NCBI RefSeq assembly: GCF_025399195.1 | Contig: NW_026252163.1 | Coordinates: forward strand, 21,032 to 85,031 | DNA length: 64,000 nt | Direction of reading: 5' to 3' | Source of the DNA: Umbelopsis ramanniana AG | Lineage: Eukaryota > Mucoromycota > Umbelopsidomycetes > Umbelopsidales > Umbelopsidaceae | Shown here: positions 50,953 to 62,464 of the stretch, piece after piece | Layout: every line of letters begins with the position of its first letter | Position numbering within the stretch: position 1 is the stretch's first letter | Notes under the pieces: model-generated | Databases searched by the model: none | What the model was told of the DNA's origin: nothing | What the model saw: only the letters and a program-made list of their open reading frames with translations | Position numbers and translations under genes: made by a program

Positions 50953-51157
50953 GTTGGTTGTGACCGGTAAAGCCCTTGAAAAAAAAGAAATGTTCATGCC
51001 GTTGTCCGCCATTAGAGACGAGTCATGTGATCGTGACGTCGCAGTTGGCGGGAAGCAAGCTGGTGAGGGCTTGGAATATTTTATAAAAACCAATGAGAAT
51101 CACTCACTTTGATCTCTCGCTCCTTTCTGCTTTTTTTACTTGAAAGTTACCTGAAAA

Positions 51158-54100
51158 ATGGCACGCAGAAAAACTGATGACGAAGGCGACATTGAAGAGC
51201 CTGAAGAAGACGACGAGAGATACGATGACGAAGAGGAAGAAGAGGAAGACGATAATGAAGACGACAATGTGAGTTTTCTACCAGTACCACTGTTAGGTTG
51301 CCTCTCCTTACTGACGAGCATTGTCTATTAAACCTCAATGATTCTAGCCACGTCCGTCAAAAAGAAGATTCAATCCTTTCATTGATGAAATGGCTGAAGT
51401 CGACGATGACGACGAAGAAGAAGAAGACGACGAAGAATATGGCAAAGAAGGTAAGCTGTCTGCTCAATCATCAAATCCACCTGGCAGCCGTACTGATCAT
51501 CTTCTATTTAAGTAGATGGCTTTATTGAAGAAGATCATGATGAAAGTGCAACCGGTACAGCAGCGCACAATCGGCATCTGGACCTGGACCGACGCAGGCG
51601 TGAGGTCGAGGACATGGACGACGAACAAATGGCAGACTTTTACGATAAAAAGTACGGCGGTCGCAATCGAGTACAGTCTTTCAAGGGGGGCGCTGAAGAT
51701 GTTCCACAGCAGCTGTTGCTTCCAAGTGTCAATGATCCCAATCTTTGGATGATCAAATGCAAGGTATGAATCTACTTTGATCTCGTCTTCTTCAACGCAG
51801 CTAATAATTACCATCAAATATCAGCCTGGAAAAGAAAGAGATATCATATTCAGTTTGATGAAGCGGTTTTTCGATCGTCAATACAGTGATTCGCCATTGG
51901 AGATCTACTCAGTCTTTGCTCGCGAATCCTTGAAGGGTTACATTTATATCGAAGCTCGAAGACAAGCGCACGTTCAACAGGTAAAGATCTTCTTGCAATA
52001 AAGTAGAAATGAGTGATAGCAAACCTTAACTTTCTTTTTAACATGGTTGTTTTTTTTCAAGGCACTATTGAACCTACCAAACATCTATTTCTCAACCTTG
52101 ATGCTTGTTCCCATCAAAGAAATGATCGATTCTATCAATGTCTCCAAGAAGCAACTGGACATCGTTCAGGGTGGATGGGCGCGAGTGAGACGTGGAAAGT
52201 ATGCTGGAGATTTGGCTCAAATAATCGATATTGCCGATTCACAAGACGTAGTGCGTGTGCGATTGGTCCCGCGTTTGGAACTCGAGGATCGTGACGATTA
52301 TGACAAGAAGCGGAAGAAGGGCACATATAGACCACCACAAAAGCTGTTCAACCCAGAGAGGCTCAATAACAAGGCTCTTACCTCCAGCTTGCAAAAGAAG
52401 GGTGGATACTGGCACCTCGGATCTGACACTTTCAAAGATGGCTATTTAGAAAAGGACATGAAAGTGACGGGACTGGTAAATATTTTTTCTTTCTTATACA
52501 AGCTTGGAAAAATAACCCAAAGTTGATATTTTTTCTTCTATCTTTCGTAGACTCTCGAAGACATTAACCCTACTCTGGATGAAGTCACGAAGTTTGCCTC
52601 AGGTGGCGAAGACGGAGAGCGTGGGTTGGATTTGTCCACTCTTACCAACAGTTCTGTGGCCAATTCTTTACCTGCCCAATTTCAAATCGGAGACACTGTC
52701 GAAGTCACAGAAGGTGACTTGTTGCATACCTATGGTGTTGTTGATAGTGTAGAAGGAGGCTCAGTCACTGTCAACTTGAATGTTGAAGGCTTTAAAAGAC
52801 TTGTTAAGCTTCCTCCACGTCAACTCCGCAAGAAATTCACAGAGGGTGACCATGTCAAGGTCATCAATGGCCGTTATAAAGACGAGACAGGTCTTATTGT
52901 CAGCGTCAAAGAGAGCGTTGTTACTATGCTCAGTGATCTTTCCTTGAAAGAAGTTACTGTGTTCGCCAAAGATCTTCGAGAAGCAGCTGAAGTAACACTT
53001 GGCCAGACAATGATTGGCAATTATGAATTGCATGATCTGGTTCAGCTTGAGTAAGTCTCATTCAACACAATCTATCCTACTAGCATGCCTGTCATCGCCA
53101 TACTAACCATCTTTATTAGTTTCTATACGGTCGGTGTCATTATCAAGGTGGATCGTGACAGCTTTAGAGTTTTGGATCAGAACGGCGAAATACGAACAAT
53201 TCAGCCACATCAGATTACCAATAAGCGTGACAGTAAGAGAGCTGTAGCTACCGATGCAAACGGAAACAGCATACAGGCCGGCGATACCGTTGTTGAAAAG
53301 GATGGTGAACGACGATCTGGGACGATTCTACATCTATATCGTCAGCTTGTTTACCTGCATTCCAGAGAGTACGTACAAAACTTTGGTGTGTGGGTGACGC
53401 GAACTCGCAATGTCGCCAGTATTGCTGCTAAAGGAGGTCGAGCCGTAAGTACTTCAAAAGCACCTAGTATTGGGCAATACGGATGTATACTAACGACTAT
53501 ATTTCATAGGTGAATACCGCTATTGATACTACTAAGCAACAGCCATATGGCAATGGAAGTATGAGAGGCGGGTTTAACGATCGTGGTGGTCGCGGCGGTG
53601 GTCGCGGTGGCGAACGTGGCGGTCGGGGAGGTCGCGGAGGATTCTTTGGTCATGGTCGTGGTGGCCGGGATAATTTAATATCACAGACTGTTCGTATTGC
53701 CAAAGGTCCTCATAAAGGTTATATGGGTATTGTCAAGGATACAACGGATTCGATGGCAAGAGTCGAGCTTCATACCAACTGCAAGATCATTACCGTTGAA
53801 AAATCAAAATTGGTTATCCTGGATTCTCACGGAGGTACTATTGGACCAGCTGCCGAACCCGATGCTTTTGCATCTCCTAGTCCATCACCTTACAACCCAC
53901 CTCCATCCACGCCCAAGCGTTTTGGAGATGGTGGCATGACACCCATGCATTATTCATCAGGTTCCCGTACTCCAGCATGGAATTCAGGTGCACGTACTCC
54001 TAACCCATACAGTATGGATGGAAACAAGACACCTGCCTGGAATGCAGGAGCACGAACTCCCAACCCGTATGCTATGGAGGCACCCAGAACACCAGCAGGG

Positions 54101-54985
54101 GCTAAAACGCCGGCATGGGATTCTGGCAGTAAAACACCAAGACGAAGTGGAGGAGCTACTGATGGTGGAGAAGATGATCATTGGAATGCTGGAGCAAGAA
54201 CACCTGCCGCGGATAGCCGAGTTTGGGGCAAGGGAGGCGAAGATTGGCCCACACCAAGTGCATGGCGTAGCAATAATGATAGAAACAAGGTCAGCACTCC
54301 AGGGCCCAATACTGCTCCTACTCCATATGAAGCTGCACCTACTCCTGGTGCCCATATGATACCAATGACACCTGCGGCTTTGACGGCTCCTACGCCTGCC
54401 GCCCATATGATTTCTGCTCCTACACCTGGCAATTATTTGCCTACCACACCAGCTGCTGGTCAAATGCCGCAAACTCCATTTATGCCTACTGGTGGTGACT
54501 ATAACCAAGCGGAAGATTGTACGTAGTTTGGGAAGAAAATGATTTCATGTGAACTACTTGTCTGAAAACTAATTTGACCTTTATTTCTTTTCCTTTTAGC
54601 TCAATCTACTGGAGAAGAATGGCCAATTCCTGATATCGAGGTATCGTTCATTAAAGACCGAGCATCCGGCTCCGAATTTGACGGAGGGGCTCATGCTGGA
54701 CAAAAGGCTAGCATTGTTCATGTCGATCGCAGCAAGCGAGTTTGCAAAGTTCGACCTGTCAGCGGTGGTAATGAACTGGAAGTTGGTTGGGAATACTTGG
54801 AAATTGTCAAGCCGGGCAAAAAGGACAACGTCAAGATCGTGTCCGGAGAATACCGTGGACAGATTGGCCATCTTATTGGTGTTGATGGTGTCGATGGTAT
54901 TGTCAAGCTTCGTGGTGGAAGCGGATTCAAGATTATGGGAATGACTTCCGTTGCTAAGTACACGGGCTCGGAAGCTGTAGCGTAG
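51158..54985 (+). CDS. spt5: Transcription elongation factor Spt5 (DSIF large subunit)
   Basis: Pairs with Spt4 to control RNA polymerase II pausing and elongation. Start ATG 51158 (MARRKTDDEGDIEEPEEDDE), a strongly acidic N-terminus. The NGN domain is NDPNLWMIKCKPGKERDIIF through SVFARESLKGYIYIEARRQ. KOW domains follow: VQGGWARVRRGKYAGDLAQI, FQIGDTVEVTEGDLLHTYGV, FTEGDHVKVINGRYKDETGL, and RIAKGPHKGYMGIVKD. An RGG-rich linker (RGGRGGGRGGERGGRGGRGG, about 53570-53665) precedes the fourth. The C-terminal region (about 53940-54500) carries repeated T-P-A-W-N-x-G-A-R-T-P-N-P-Y units, then P-T-P-G-A-H type repeats. The last exon ends with a final KOW (VKIVSGEYRGQIGHLIGVDG). About ten exons. Confidence 0.95.
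53940..54500 (+). repeat. Imperfect coding repeats of the Spt5 C-terminal region
   Basis: Units such as SRTPAWNSGARTPNPYSMDG and NKTPAWNAGARTPNPYAMEA recur with decreasing similarity; the T-P dipeptide is the most constant part. After about 54290 the pattern shifts to TPYEAAPTPGAHMIPMTPAA. These Thr-Pro sites are the likely kinase targets. Confidence 0.85.
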
Positions 54986-55428
54986 ATTTTTTCGTACTTC
55001 TTTTTTTTTCTTATTTCTCCATTACCTTTGATGCTTTGCTATTTTTCCAAAAAAAATTCTCCTGTTTTGTACAGAATAAAAATTCCCCATATGATAAAGT
55101 TCAGAGCGTCAGTGTGTTGAAGAAGGTTGTTGCCCCATTGCAACTGGGCGTTTCAACATACTACAGCTCCGTTTCTCAAAGCACTTGATAAATCCACGTA
55201 TAAATTAACGACTCCAAACGACCAAAAGCATGATTTTTATAATGATGTCGATGCAGAGATAGAAAAAGCGTGCTTGTGTGTATATAGAAATAAGTTGCCA
55301 GGGGAACGAGAGAAAAAAAAAAACGTGGTAGGATACCAAAGCGATGAAAGAGCTTGTATGAAATACAATGGAAAGGATGGGAAACGCAAAGAAGAAGAAG
55401 AAAAAAAGAGGGACTTTCAGGGGCTATC
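54986..55428. other. Convergent 3' intergenic region, 443 bp
   Basis: Holds the 3' ends of spt5 (+) and the NIPA gene (-). A purine-rich tract (gaagaagaagaaaaaaagag) lies near 55391-55410. No gene is supported. Confidence 0.5.
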
Positions 55429-57215
55429 CTACCGTCTACCGTACTCTATGTCATCGTCGCTGTCATTCAGCTCCGTTAAGCCTAAGCTTTCTTCATTTTC
55501 GAGTAAAGTGGATTCACTCATCAACAATCGAGCATTCTCGGCCTCGCGACCAGAAGATGAAGCGCCAGCGCCTCCTTGGGCAATGGAGTTTAGCAAGTAA
55601 ACGCCAGAGAAAATGATGATAAAACCACAAATAAGCGATATGGTGTTAACTGGATTATCGGTCTGGAAGCCTTGGAAAAGAATGGCAGATGCAGTGATGG
55701 TAGCAGTAGTGAAAAACACAAAGTAGATAGGGTTTACAACGTTGGTTGAAAACTGGTCCAGAGCCCTGTTAAGGTAGTTCATCTGAGTTATAATGCACAC
55801 CGCGACGACAATGCCAAATGCATAAGTAGAAGGGTGCGTAAATTGGTTGTTTCCGGCAAACGTCAACTTGAGAGCGATACCAAAGGCCTTGATGGCCATG
55901 ATAGACACGGAGCCAACCAAAGAGCAGATGGAAATGTACACGAGTGGGACGGTGGTACCGTAACGGGGCACGACTTTGTATATCAACCACAAACTGACCG
56001 ACACAACAATGATACAGTAAATAACGAATGCTAAGATGACGGATGGTTAGGCATTTTGGACGAAGGGGATGAGTTCATTAATGACAAATTTACTTACCAG
56101 GTTGTAGGGCATAATAAAGAAGTTCATCAATAGAAGTGACCTCCTTGTCCTCCGGGGCATGTAGTACAATAATAACAGCACCAACCAGTGAGAGCAAGCA
56201 ACCAACTTTGCCAGTTCCGTTCAACTTCTCTTTCAAGAAGATGGAAGCGAAGATGGCACTATACAAAATTATTTAGTAGTCATTCGAATTACTGGCCATA
56301 AAGATTTTTAAAAATGACATACCCTATGATAACACTCAAGGCACCAAGAGGAGTGACAAGAATAGCGGGGGCAAAACTGTACGCGCTAAAATTGAGGATT
56401 TCACCAAGAGCCACTTTTTAAAATAAATTTTTAATATAGATTAGCACCAGCCAGTTCCAGAGACCCTTGCTATTTTAAAATAAATAAACTCACTTGTAGT
56501 CATGCCAGCCCACCATAACCAGTTCTTCAAGTAATGATATTTGCCATCTGAAGCTGAATGCCCTGTTGAATACAAATAAAAAAAAAAGAAAATGTTTCAG
56601 TAACAAAAGACCAATAAAAATAAAATAAAAAACTTCCGTTTCTGCTGTTCTATGTTGGTCTCTGATCCGCTCCGCCACCTCCTCCGCTGATAATTATAAT
56701 TTATTGGATGCCAAGAACCCAACTCTAATCCCCTGTCGTTCATACGTTATAACCCGTCCAAAGTCGATAGTTTGCACAGGTTTGATGGCCATTACTATGT
56801 TGAGTTGTTTTGGCAAAGCGGTCGTGCACCGCACAAAAATCGCCAGATCGGGATCCTATCTCCACAACATACAGCACAGCCATGATGAAAACCATCCGCT
56901 TCGCTTGTAAGGAGCTTCACTATAGCGGACCAGTAAGCTGCTTTGGCATGTCGATGTTGGGAGGTGTTGTGTCGAGATGATCACCGAGGTCGACCATGGT
57001 GCAAATGGCCGAGTTTATAAAAAGATCACACTGTGCCCCCCAATCCTACATGACCCTTCTCCCAGAATTATGATAAAAAAAAGAGAGATAAAAGGACACA
57101 TACCATGAATCTTCTTTGCGTTGGTCAGACCCTGCTTGGTCAAAGTAAACGACAGACCAATCAAGAAAGTTGAACACAAGGCCAGGATGAGGCCAATGTA
57201 CTTGTCGGGTAACAT
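55429..57215 (-). CDS. NIPA-type magnesium transporter
   Basis: Multi-pass membrane transporter of the NIPA/DUF803 family. Start ATG 57215 ([20 protein letters not shown]). The family core is split by introns: [17 protein letters not shown], then [53 protein letters not shown] and [20 protein letters not shown], followed by [15 protein letters not shown]. The C-terminal half has YVFF- and [24 protein letters not shown] helices and ends with the acidic tail [18 protein letters not shown] at 55429. Nine helices are expected. The first intron is long (about 530 nt, 56570-57100), unlike the others. Divergent from the Gdt1-type gene with 171 bp between starts. Confidence 0.9.
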
Positions 57216-57386
57216 TTAGCAAGAAGAAAAGAAGAGCCTCAAGCAACACATCGATTTTCAAACTCCCACTGTTAGCTTTCCATTTCGAGGACCGTGACTG
57301 CCATACCTGGATAATTGGTTGGCTTTTGCGGGAGGGCTTTTTTTCTGGGCATTCCGTCTTTATCTTGCTTTTTACTGTATTTCGAC
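57216..57386. promoter_or_regulatory. Bidirectional promoter between NIPA and Gdt1-type transporters
   Basis: 171 bp between two opposing start codons, both encoding divalent-cation transporters. No metal-responsive element was recognised by eye. Confidence 0.5.
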
Positions 57387-58566
57387 ATGATGCGGTCATT
57401 ACACGGCCAACTTGCCATCGCATTGGTACTGGCTTCTTCTGTTCTAACCATCGCTCAATCTCAGGTATATCTACTGATTCATTTTGTGACCAAGCCTTCC
57501 AATCTCCCATATCTAAACATCATTCCCTGCCCCTTTCTTCAACTTAGATTGGAGACATTGACGATTCTCCATTTTACGATCCCAGCTTGGCTGGAAAAAC
57601 TTACTTGGAGAAGGACGGTGCTATAGAAGCTTCTTCTGTTATGAGCTCAGCCGACTCGGCATCGGCACAACAGGGCTTCATGCTGTCCTTTTTAATGATC
57701 ATCGTATCTGAAGTGGGTGACAAGACATTCTTGATCGCTGCTATCATGGCAATGAAACATTCTCGGCTTGTGGTCTTTGCAGGCGCGTTCTCATCCTTGT
57801 TTGTCATGTCCGTTCTATCTGCTTTCCTTGGCCACGTAGTTCCTAATCTGTTGCCAGCCGCTTATACCACCTGGTTGGCTGCAGTGCTCTTTTTCTGCTT
57901 CGGTGTCAAGATGTTGAGTGAGGCGTATAAAATGAAAGGTGATGAAGCTCAAGAAGAAATGGCTGAAGTCGAAGAAGAACTTATGGAGGCCGAAGATCGA
58001 GATAATCTTCGAAAAATCAATACCGAAGAAGTCGGCGGCCTGGAGTCTCCACATGAGAAGAAAACCGAACAGCTCAAGGATGGCATCGTTAATTTAATGC
58101 AACTGGTCTTCTCCCCTGTCTTTGTACAGACCTTCATACTTACGTTTTTGGGTGAATGGGGCGACCGGTCTCAAATCTCGACGATTGCTCTCGCTGCTGC
58201 TAATGTAAGTCCGCCATAACTAATTTATTCATTCCGAGGGGTGTGGGGGGAGACGGGTTTTCGCTTGATAGAAACTAATCAGTTACTTGTAGAATGTCTA
58301 TTGGGTAACGCTCGGCGTTGTTGTAGGCCACTCTATGTGTACCTTCGTTGCTGTTATGGGTGGAAGATACCTTGCAACCAAAATATCAGTTAAGACAGGT
58401 ATGTCAATGCGACGAGCCTCTATTCTTTATGGTGCGCCGAACAGGTTTCTAAACCCTCCCCCTTTGTTTTACTACAGTTACCTACACAGGCGCCGTGCTC
58501 TTCATCATCTTTGGATTTGTGTACCTTTATCAAGCGTTGCACCCAGAAGCAGCTCAATTGTTGTAG
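57387..58566 (+). CDS. gdt1: Gdt1/TMEM165 family Mn/Ca-H+ antiporter
   Basis: Golgi transporter that supplies Mn for glycosylation. Exons 57387-57464, 57548-58204, 58293-58398 and 58478-58566 sum to 930 nt, 309 residues. A signal-like start MMRSLHGQLAIALVLASSVL is followed by the two family signatures: SEVGDKTFLIAAIMAMKHSR and GEWGDRSQISTIALAAANNV, i.e. two E-x-G-D-(K/R)-(T/S) motifs. Six membrane helices are arranged in two triplets around an acidic loop (EEMAEVEEELMEAEDRDNLR). It ends YLYQALHPEAAQLL. The Mnn1-type glycosyltransferase in this window is the kind of Mn-dependent enzyme it would support. Confidence 0.93.
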
Positions 58567-59241
58567 TGGATGATCTAGACGACGTTACCTTTGCATCCCA
58601 GCCAAAATCTGGAAAATTTCTTCTGTTATTTTTGTTTTTGCATGCACAAAACATTAAGTCAAATGCCTTGTAAAACTCACCACCGACGAACGCATTTTTT
58701 TATTTTTTGACCCTTTTTTTCCCATCCTTTAAATATTCCCTTGCTGTTCTCGTTAGAATTTTAATGCCCATCATATTCTTTGTCCCTTTGCATCGTTACC
58801 ATTAAAACCGATCTCTGGCATCAGAAAGAACATATCTTGGAATGATGGACGAGAAACAATTATGCCCATGAAGCTTGCAAGCCATTGATGGCATTGAGAT
58901 CACCGGGTGTTACAGTTGCACAGGTGGCAGTAAACTCTGGGTTTCAAAAAACGTGTTCGACGCACATTGCATCATTTTCAAGCAGGCAGAATATAAGCTG
59001 GTGGAAAATAGAACTACTTTATATTATAGAGACAAATTGGAAATATAAGGGAAAAATCGTCTCAAGAAAGGTCAAATGTACATGGGAGATGATAAAATCA
59101 AAGTATAAACTCATTACAATGTGGGGTAAGCTGTGTAGAAGATGATAAGGTGAGAAAAATGAAGGAGAATGGGCAAAGAAAATGAAGATGAGGGGTTTCA
59201 ATAGCAGGGTATTTTGATAGAGTACTTTCTGGTTTTTAGAA
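58567..59241. other. Convergent 3' intergenic region, 675 bp
   Basis: Between the stop of gdt1 (+) and the stop of the PAK-like kinase (-). T-rich tracts near 58695-58720. No gene is supported. Confidence 0.5.
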
Positions 59242-61582
59242 TCATGTTTCCAGTGTTGAAGATAGTTGAAGGTGATCAAAATCTATTGCAATCTGGAAAT
59301 CCATATTCAAGGCATTAGGTTCGTCCATCCAGCTCCATACGCTAGATGTTCGGGTTGCCACCGTGGATGTCTCAGTATCTTTGCTATTGAGGCTGTTTGA
59401 CGCCATTTCTGACCTTATATCAGCAAGTAAACCCTCATCGGCTGTCATCTGGTTTGAAGACATTTCCATGGGAACTACGTCCATTTGTGGCTGAAGCAAC
59501 AATTCTTGAAGGCATTCACTGGTTCCTGCACACCGGACAATGAAAGGGTGCTATCATCAGTAGAATTCACGGGAAATAAGGGAGGTAAATCATTATGGTT
59601 AGAAACATGTTAATATGAATGCACATTCTAAAATATCGGTAAATGTACCTCTAGAAGGACACTGGCGGTGGGTCGATGACTCGCTTCCATAATGGTGCAT
59701 TGCTCATAAAAGTCCAATAGCTCATCTGACCATATTTGAGGAGGTGCTGGTAGGCCCTTAGAAGCAATTATATAAATCGCCCGTAGTGGTGGGTATTCAC
59801 TGAGTGGCGGTGATCCGGTCAACAACTCAAACAGCAAAGCCCCCAAACTCCAAATGTCCGCAGCCGTATCATAGCTATCGCCTCTGATAACTTCGGGAGC
59901 CTAGAAGGTCAAAAGCCCCAGTAAGCATCATCCATTTTTCAGCCAACATGCCAAAAGTGATTGTATCACTTACCATCCAAAAAGGCGTTCCAACAATAGA
60001 ATTACGGCTAGGTGCGGTTGTTGTCAACTGTGCGCTATGTCCAAAATCGGCTGCATAAAAAAGTCCCAAGATGAATATTGCAGGCCGTATGTTGTTGTGG
60101 AAAAAAGAAACTTTTAAAAAATTGAGATACTGACCAAGCTTTACCATGCCCTCAGAGCTGAGCAGAACGTTATCTGCTCTTACGTCTCGATGTATCCGTC
60201 CAAGTGAATGCAAATGATTTAATGCAAGTAAGACGCTGCGCATTATGTATGCAATTTGATGCTCGTTCAATGAGGGCATCGCCATATCAGAATCTTCGAT
60301 GGCGACGATGTCCGTCAAGCAGTTGTCGAGATATTCCATCACAATCTATCAAGAACGTCGGTGAGTTAAAAAAAACCCTTGAAAAAAATTTAGGGTTGCT
60401 AACATGGGAATTTGCTTTTATCCGACGATCTAGCATTCCCCCCTCCCATAAATCATTTTGATGCCTACCCAAAGCTCATCACTAGTCCAGTGATGAGAAA
60501 TGTAGTTGATGATATTTGGGTGCCTGCACTGCCTCATAGCTTGCATTTCCTTCTTCTTTTTTTCAATGTTGGAAGTGTCTGAAAGACTAATGCGTTTGAT
60601 CGCCACCGTCTATGTATCATTTTTCATTGTCAGCGAGAAAAATGCTATATTTAACGAAAAGGGATTGGTGCACTCACCGTGCGAGGATCGGAGATCAATG
60701 AAGCGGAGAACAACGAGCCGCTTTCTCCTTCCGCAACCTCAACAATGTTGTTGTAGAGTAACAATGGATCTTGGCACTCATCTGCTTTTCGCTCCACAGA
60801 AGCCTTGCTTGCTTTACGACGAATATCCGTCCAACTCTTGCTCTTAGGGAAGGATGAAAGAGACTTATTCGAAGAGGATGACGCTGAACGATGAGGACTC
60901 ATGGATGATCGAGTCCGGGTACTAGTATGTTCCGTTTGAAAGTCAGCATGGACAGGTACCTGGTTCGAGCTCTGTAGTTGATGTGCCCAGGCAAGGGGGA
61001 GTCCTTGCAGAACATACGACGTTTTATCGATTTGCACATGAATATTATGCTGAACATTATAAGGTTTACTGATATTGTCTGCTTTAGTGGTGTGGGCTGT
61101 AAGGGGAAGATGACAATCGTCAGCGTATGAGTTAGGATCTGTCTTAACAAAAAGTTGCTCAATGGGTTTAAATAAACTTTACCAATGAGGTAAGGTGCTG
61201 GAACAAGGTGGGGACTAATGCAACTTGTGTCAAGTACGTCGTCGCTACTCGGAATCACGCCTTGCCATACATCTGGGAGACCCTATAGATGGTAGAAGGT
61301 ATTGCTACGTCAGCAATCATTCAGCAGACACAAAAGCTAGAACGGCCCCCTTCTTTTGTCTCAGTAGCCCCGAAACTGAATTTGTAAGGGGTGCGGGAGT
61401 TTGAACAACTAAGGGCCAAAAAAAAAAAAAGAAATACTTGCCATGAACTTGCCCTTCTCTCTGTTATACTCTACGTGGATGCCGTGTTCAAATTCTATGG
61501 GTTTGCCAATTTCCAGGATGCGCTTTGTCTTTTGTGGTGCTACTTCATCGCGAGAACGGGGAGTTCGAGAGCTCATCAACAT
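59242..61582 (-). CDS. PAK/STE20-like kinase with two CRIB motifs
   Basis: Predicted Cdc42/Rac effector kinase. Start ATG 61582 (MLMSSRTPRSRDEV); a second ATG is 6 nt in. Exon 1 (61582-61442) ends inside CRIB 1, which reads IGKPIEFEHGIHVEYNREKG and, after the intron, GLPDVWQGV (residues 25-56). Exon 2 is 61282-61183. Exon 3 (from 61096) holds CRIB 2, ISKPYNVQHNIHVQIDKTSY and then GLPLAWAHQL (from residue 89). A Ser-rich linker follows. The kinase domain has GESGSLF, VAIKRISL, an HRDVRADNVLL loop with Arg where Lys is expected, ADFGHSAQL, VGTPFWM followed by PEV, and DIWSLGALLFELLTGSPP. The tail is Met/Ser/Asp-rich and ends LSSTLET at 59242. The intron after exon 1 uses a GC donor (GCAAGT). 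No PH domain is visible. Confidence 0.87.
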
Positions 61583-62464
61583 GATGAGCTCGTTTATCAG
61601 TCGGTGGAGACGGTCCAGAATTCAGGTCAAAAAGAAAGTGTCAAAGTTGCAGTCCACAGAAGGGATATATGCAAATATAAAGAAAAAGGTTGTGAAGACA
61701 AGCTGCTTTTGAGTGTAGAAAGGAAAGGAGAAAGAAGGAAGTGAAAGTAAGAAAGAAAGAAAAAAATAGAAGGGAAATAATGCCCACACAGTCACTCACT
61801 CATTGACCGCCAGCCAGCCAAGCCTTTTCGTCTGACTGGTCGCCTGGTCACATGTGTTCCAGTCAACCAGTGCACTTGATTCAACAATAACCGGAAAATT
61901 GGTCACTTGTATCGTGGTAGCTCAAACTTTCCAAAAGTCGCCGGACAGCCGTGCTTAGGCATCTCAGCTTTTGACAAAATGACTCAATTTGATCTGTCAA
62001 TGATTACGAATCCGACCGTCTGACTCACATACAAACAGCTCGCTTGTACATGATAGCTAAACGTAGTAGGGCTTTCTTTTCTCAATCATTGCAGCGTTTC
62101 AGATAACAAGAAGTCCCAGTCCTTGTGTTACAGTCAAAAGCTAACTTCGTGTTGCAGCTTGTGTCAAAAAATAGCCCCTTTTTCATCGATAAATGTACGA
62201 CCGACTGAAGGATTTTGCCGTGGCATGAAAGAGGCGTCCATAAAAATCAAACAATCTATATGTATTTCCAAAAAATAACGTTAAATCATGGCTTCTTTCA
62301 AGTAAAGCAATGCAGTCAAATATCTGCGTCGGCAATCCAACTGCATCCATCAAAGAAAGCTGAAAAAAATAAACGGAAGTGAAATCACATGACCGATGAG
62401 TCTGGCGAAAACAGCCCTAGGAAAAAAAAATTTCTGTTGGCATCTGACATTTATACCATTCGAT
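61583..62464. promoter_or_regulatory. Divergent intergenic region, about 0.88 kb
   Basis: Separates the PAK-like kinase (-) and the mitochondrial protein gene (+). It has a purine-rich run near 61740-61775 and a region of overlapping ccagtc/gactgg words near 61810-61875. A frame from ATG 62396 would extend the next gene upstream. Confidence 0.45.
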
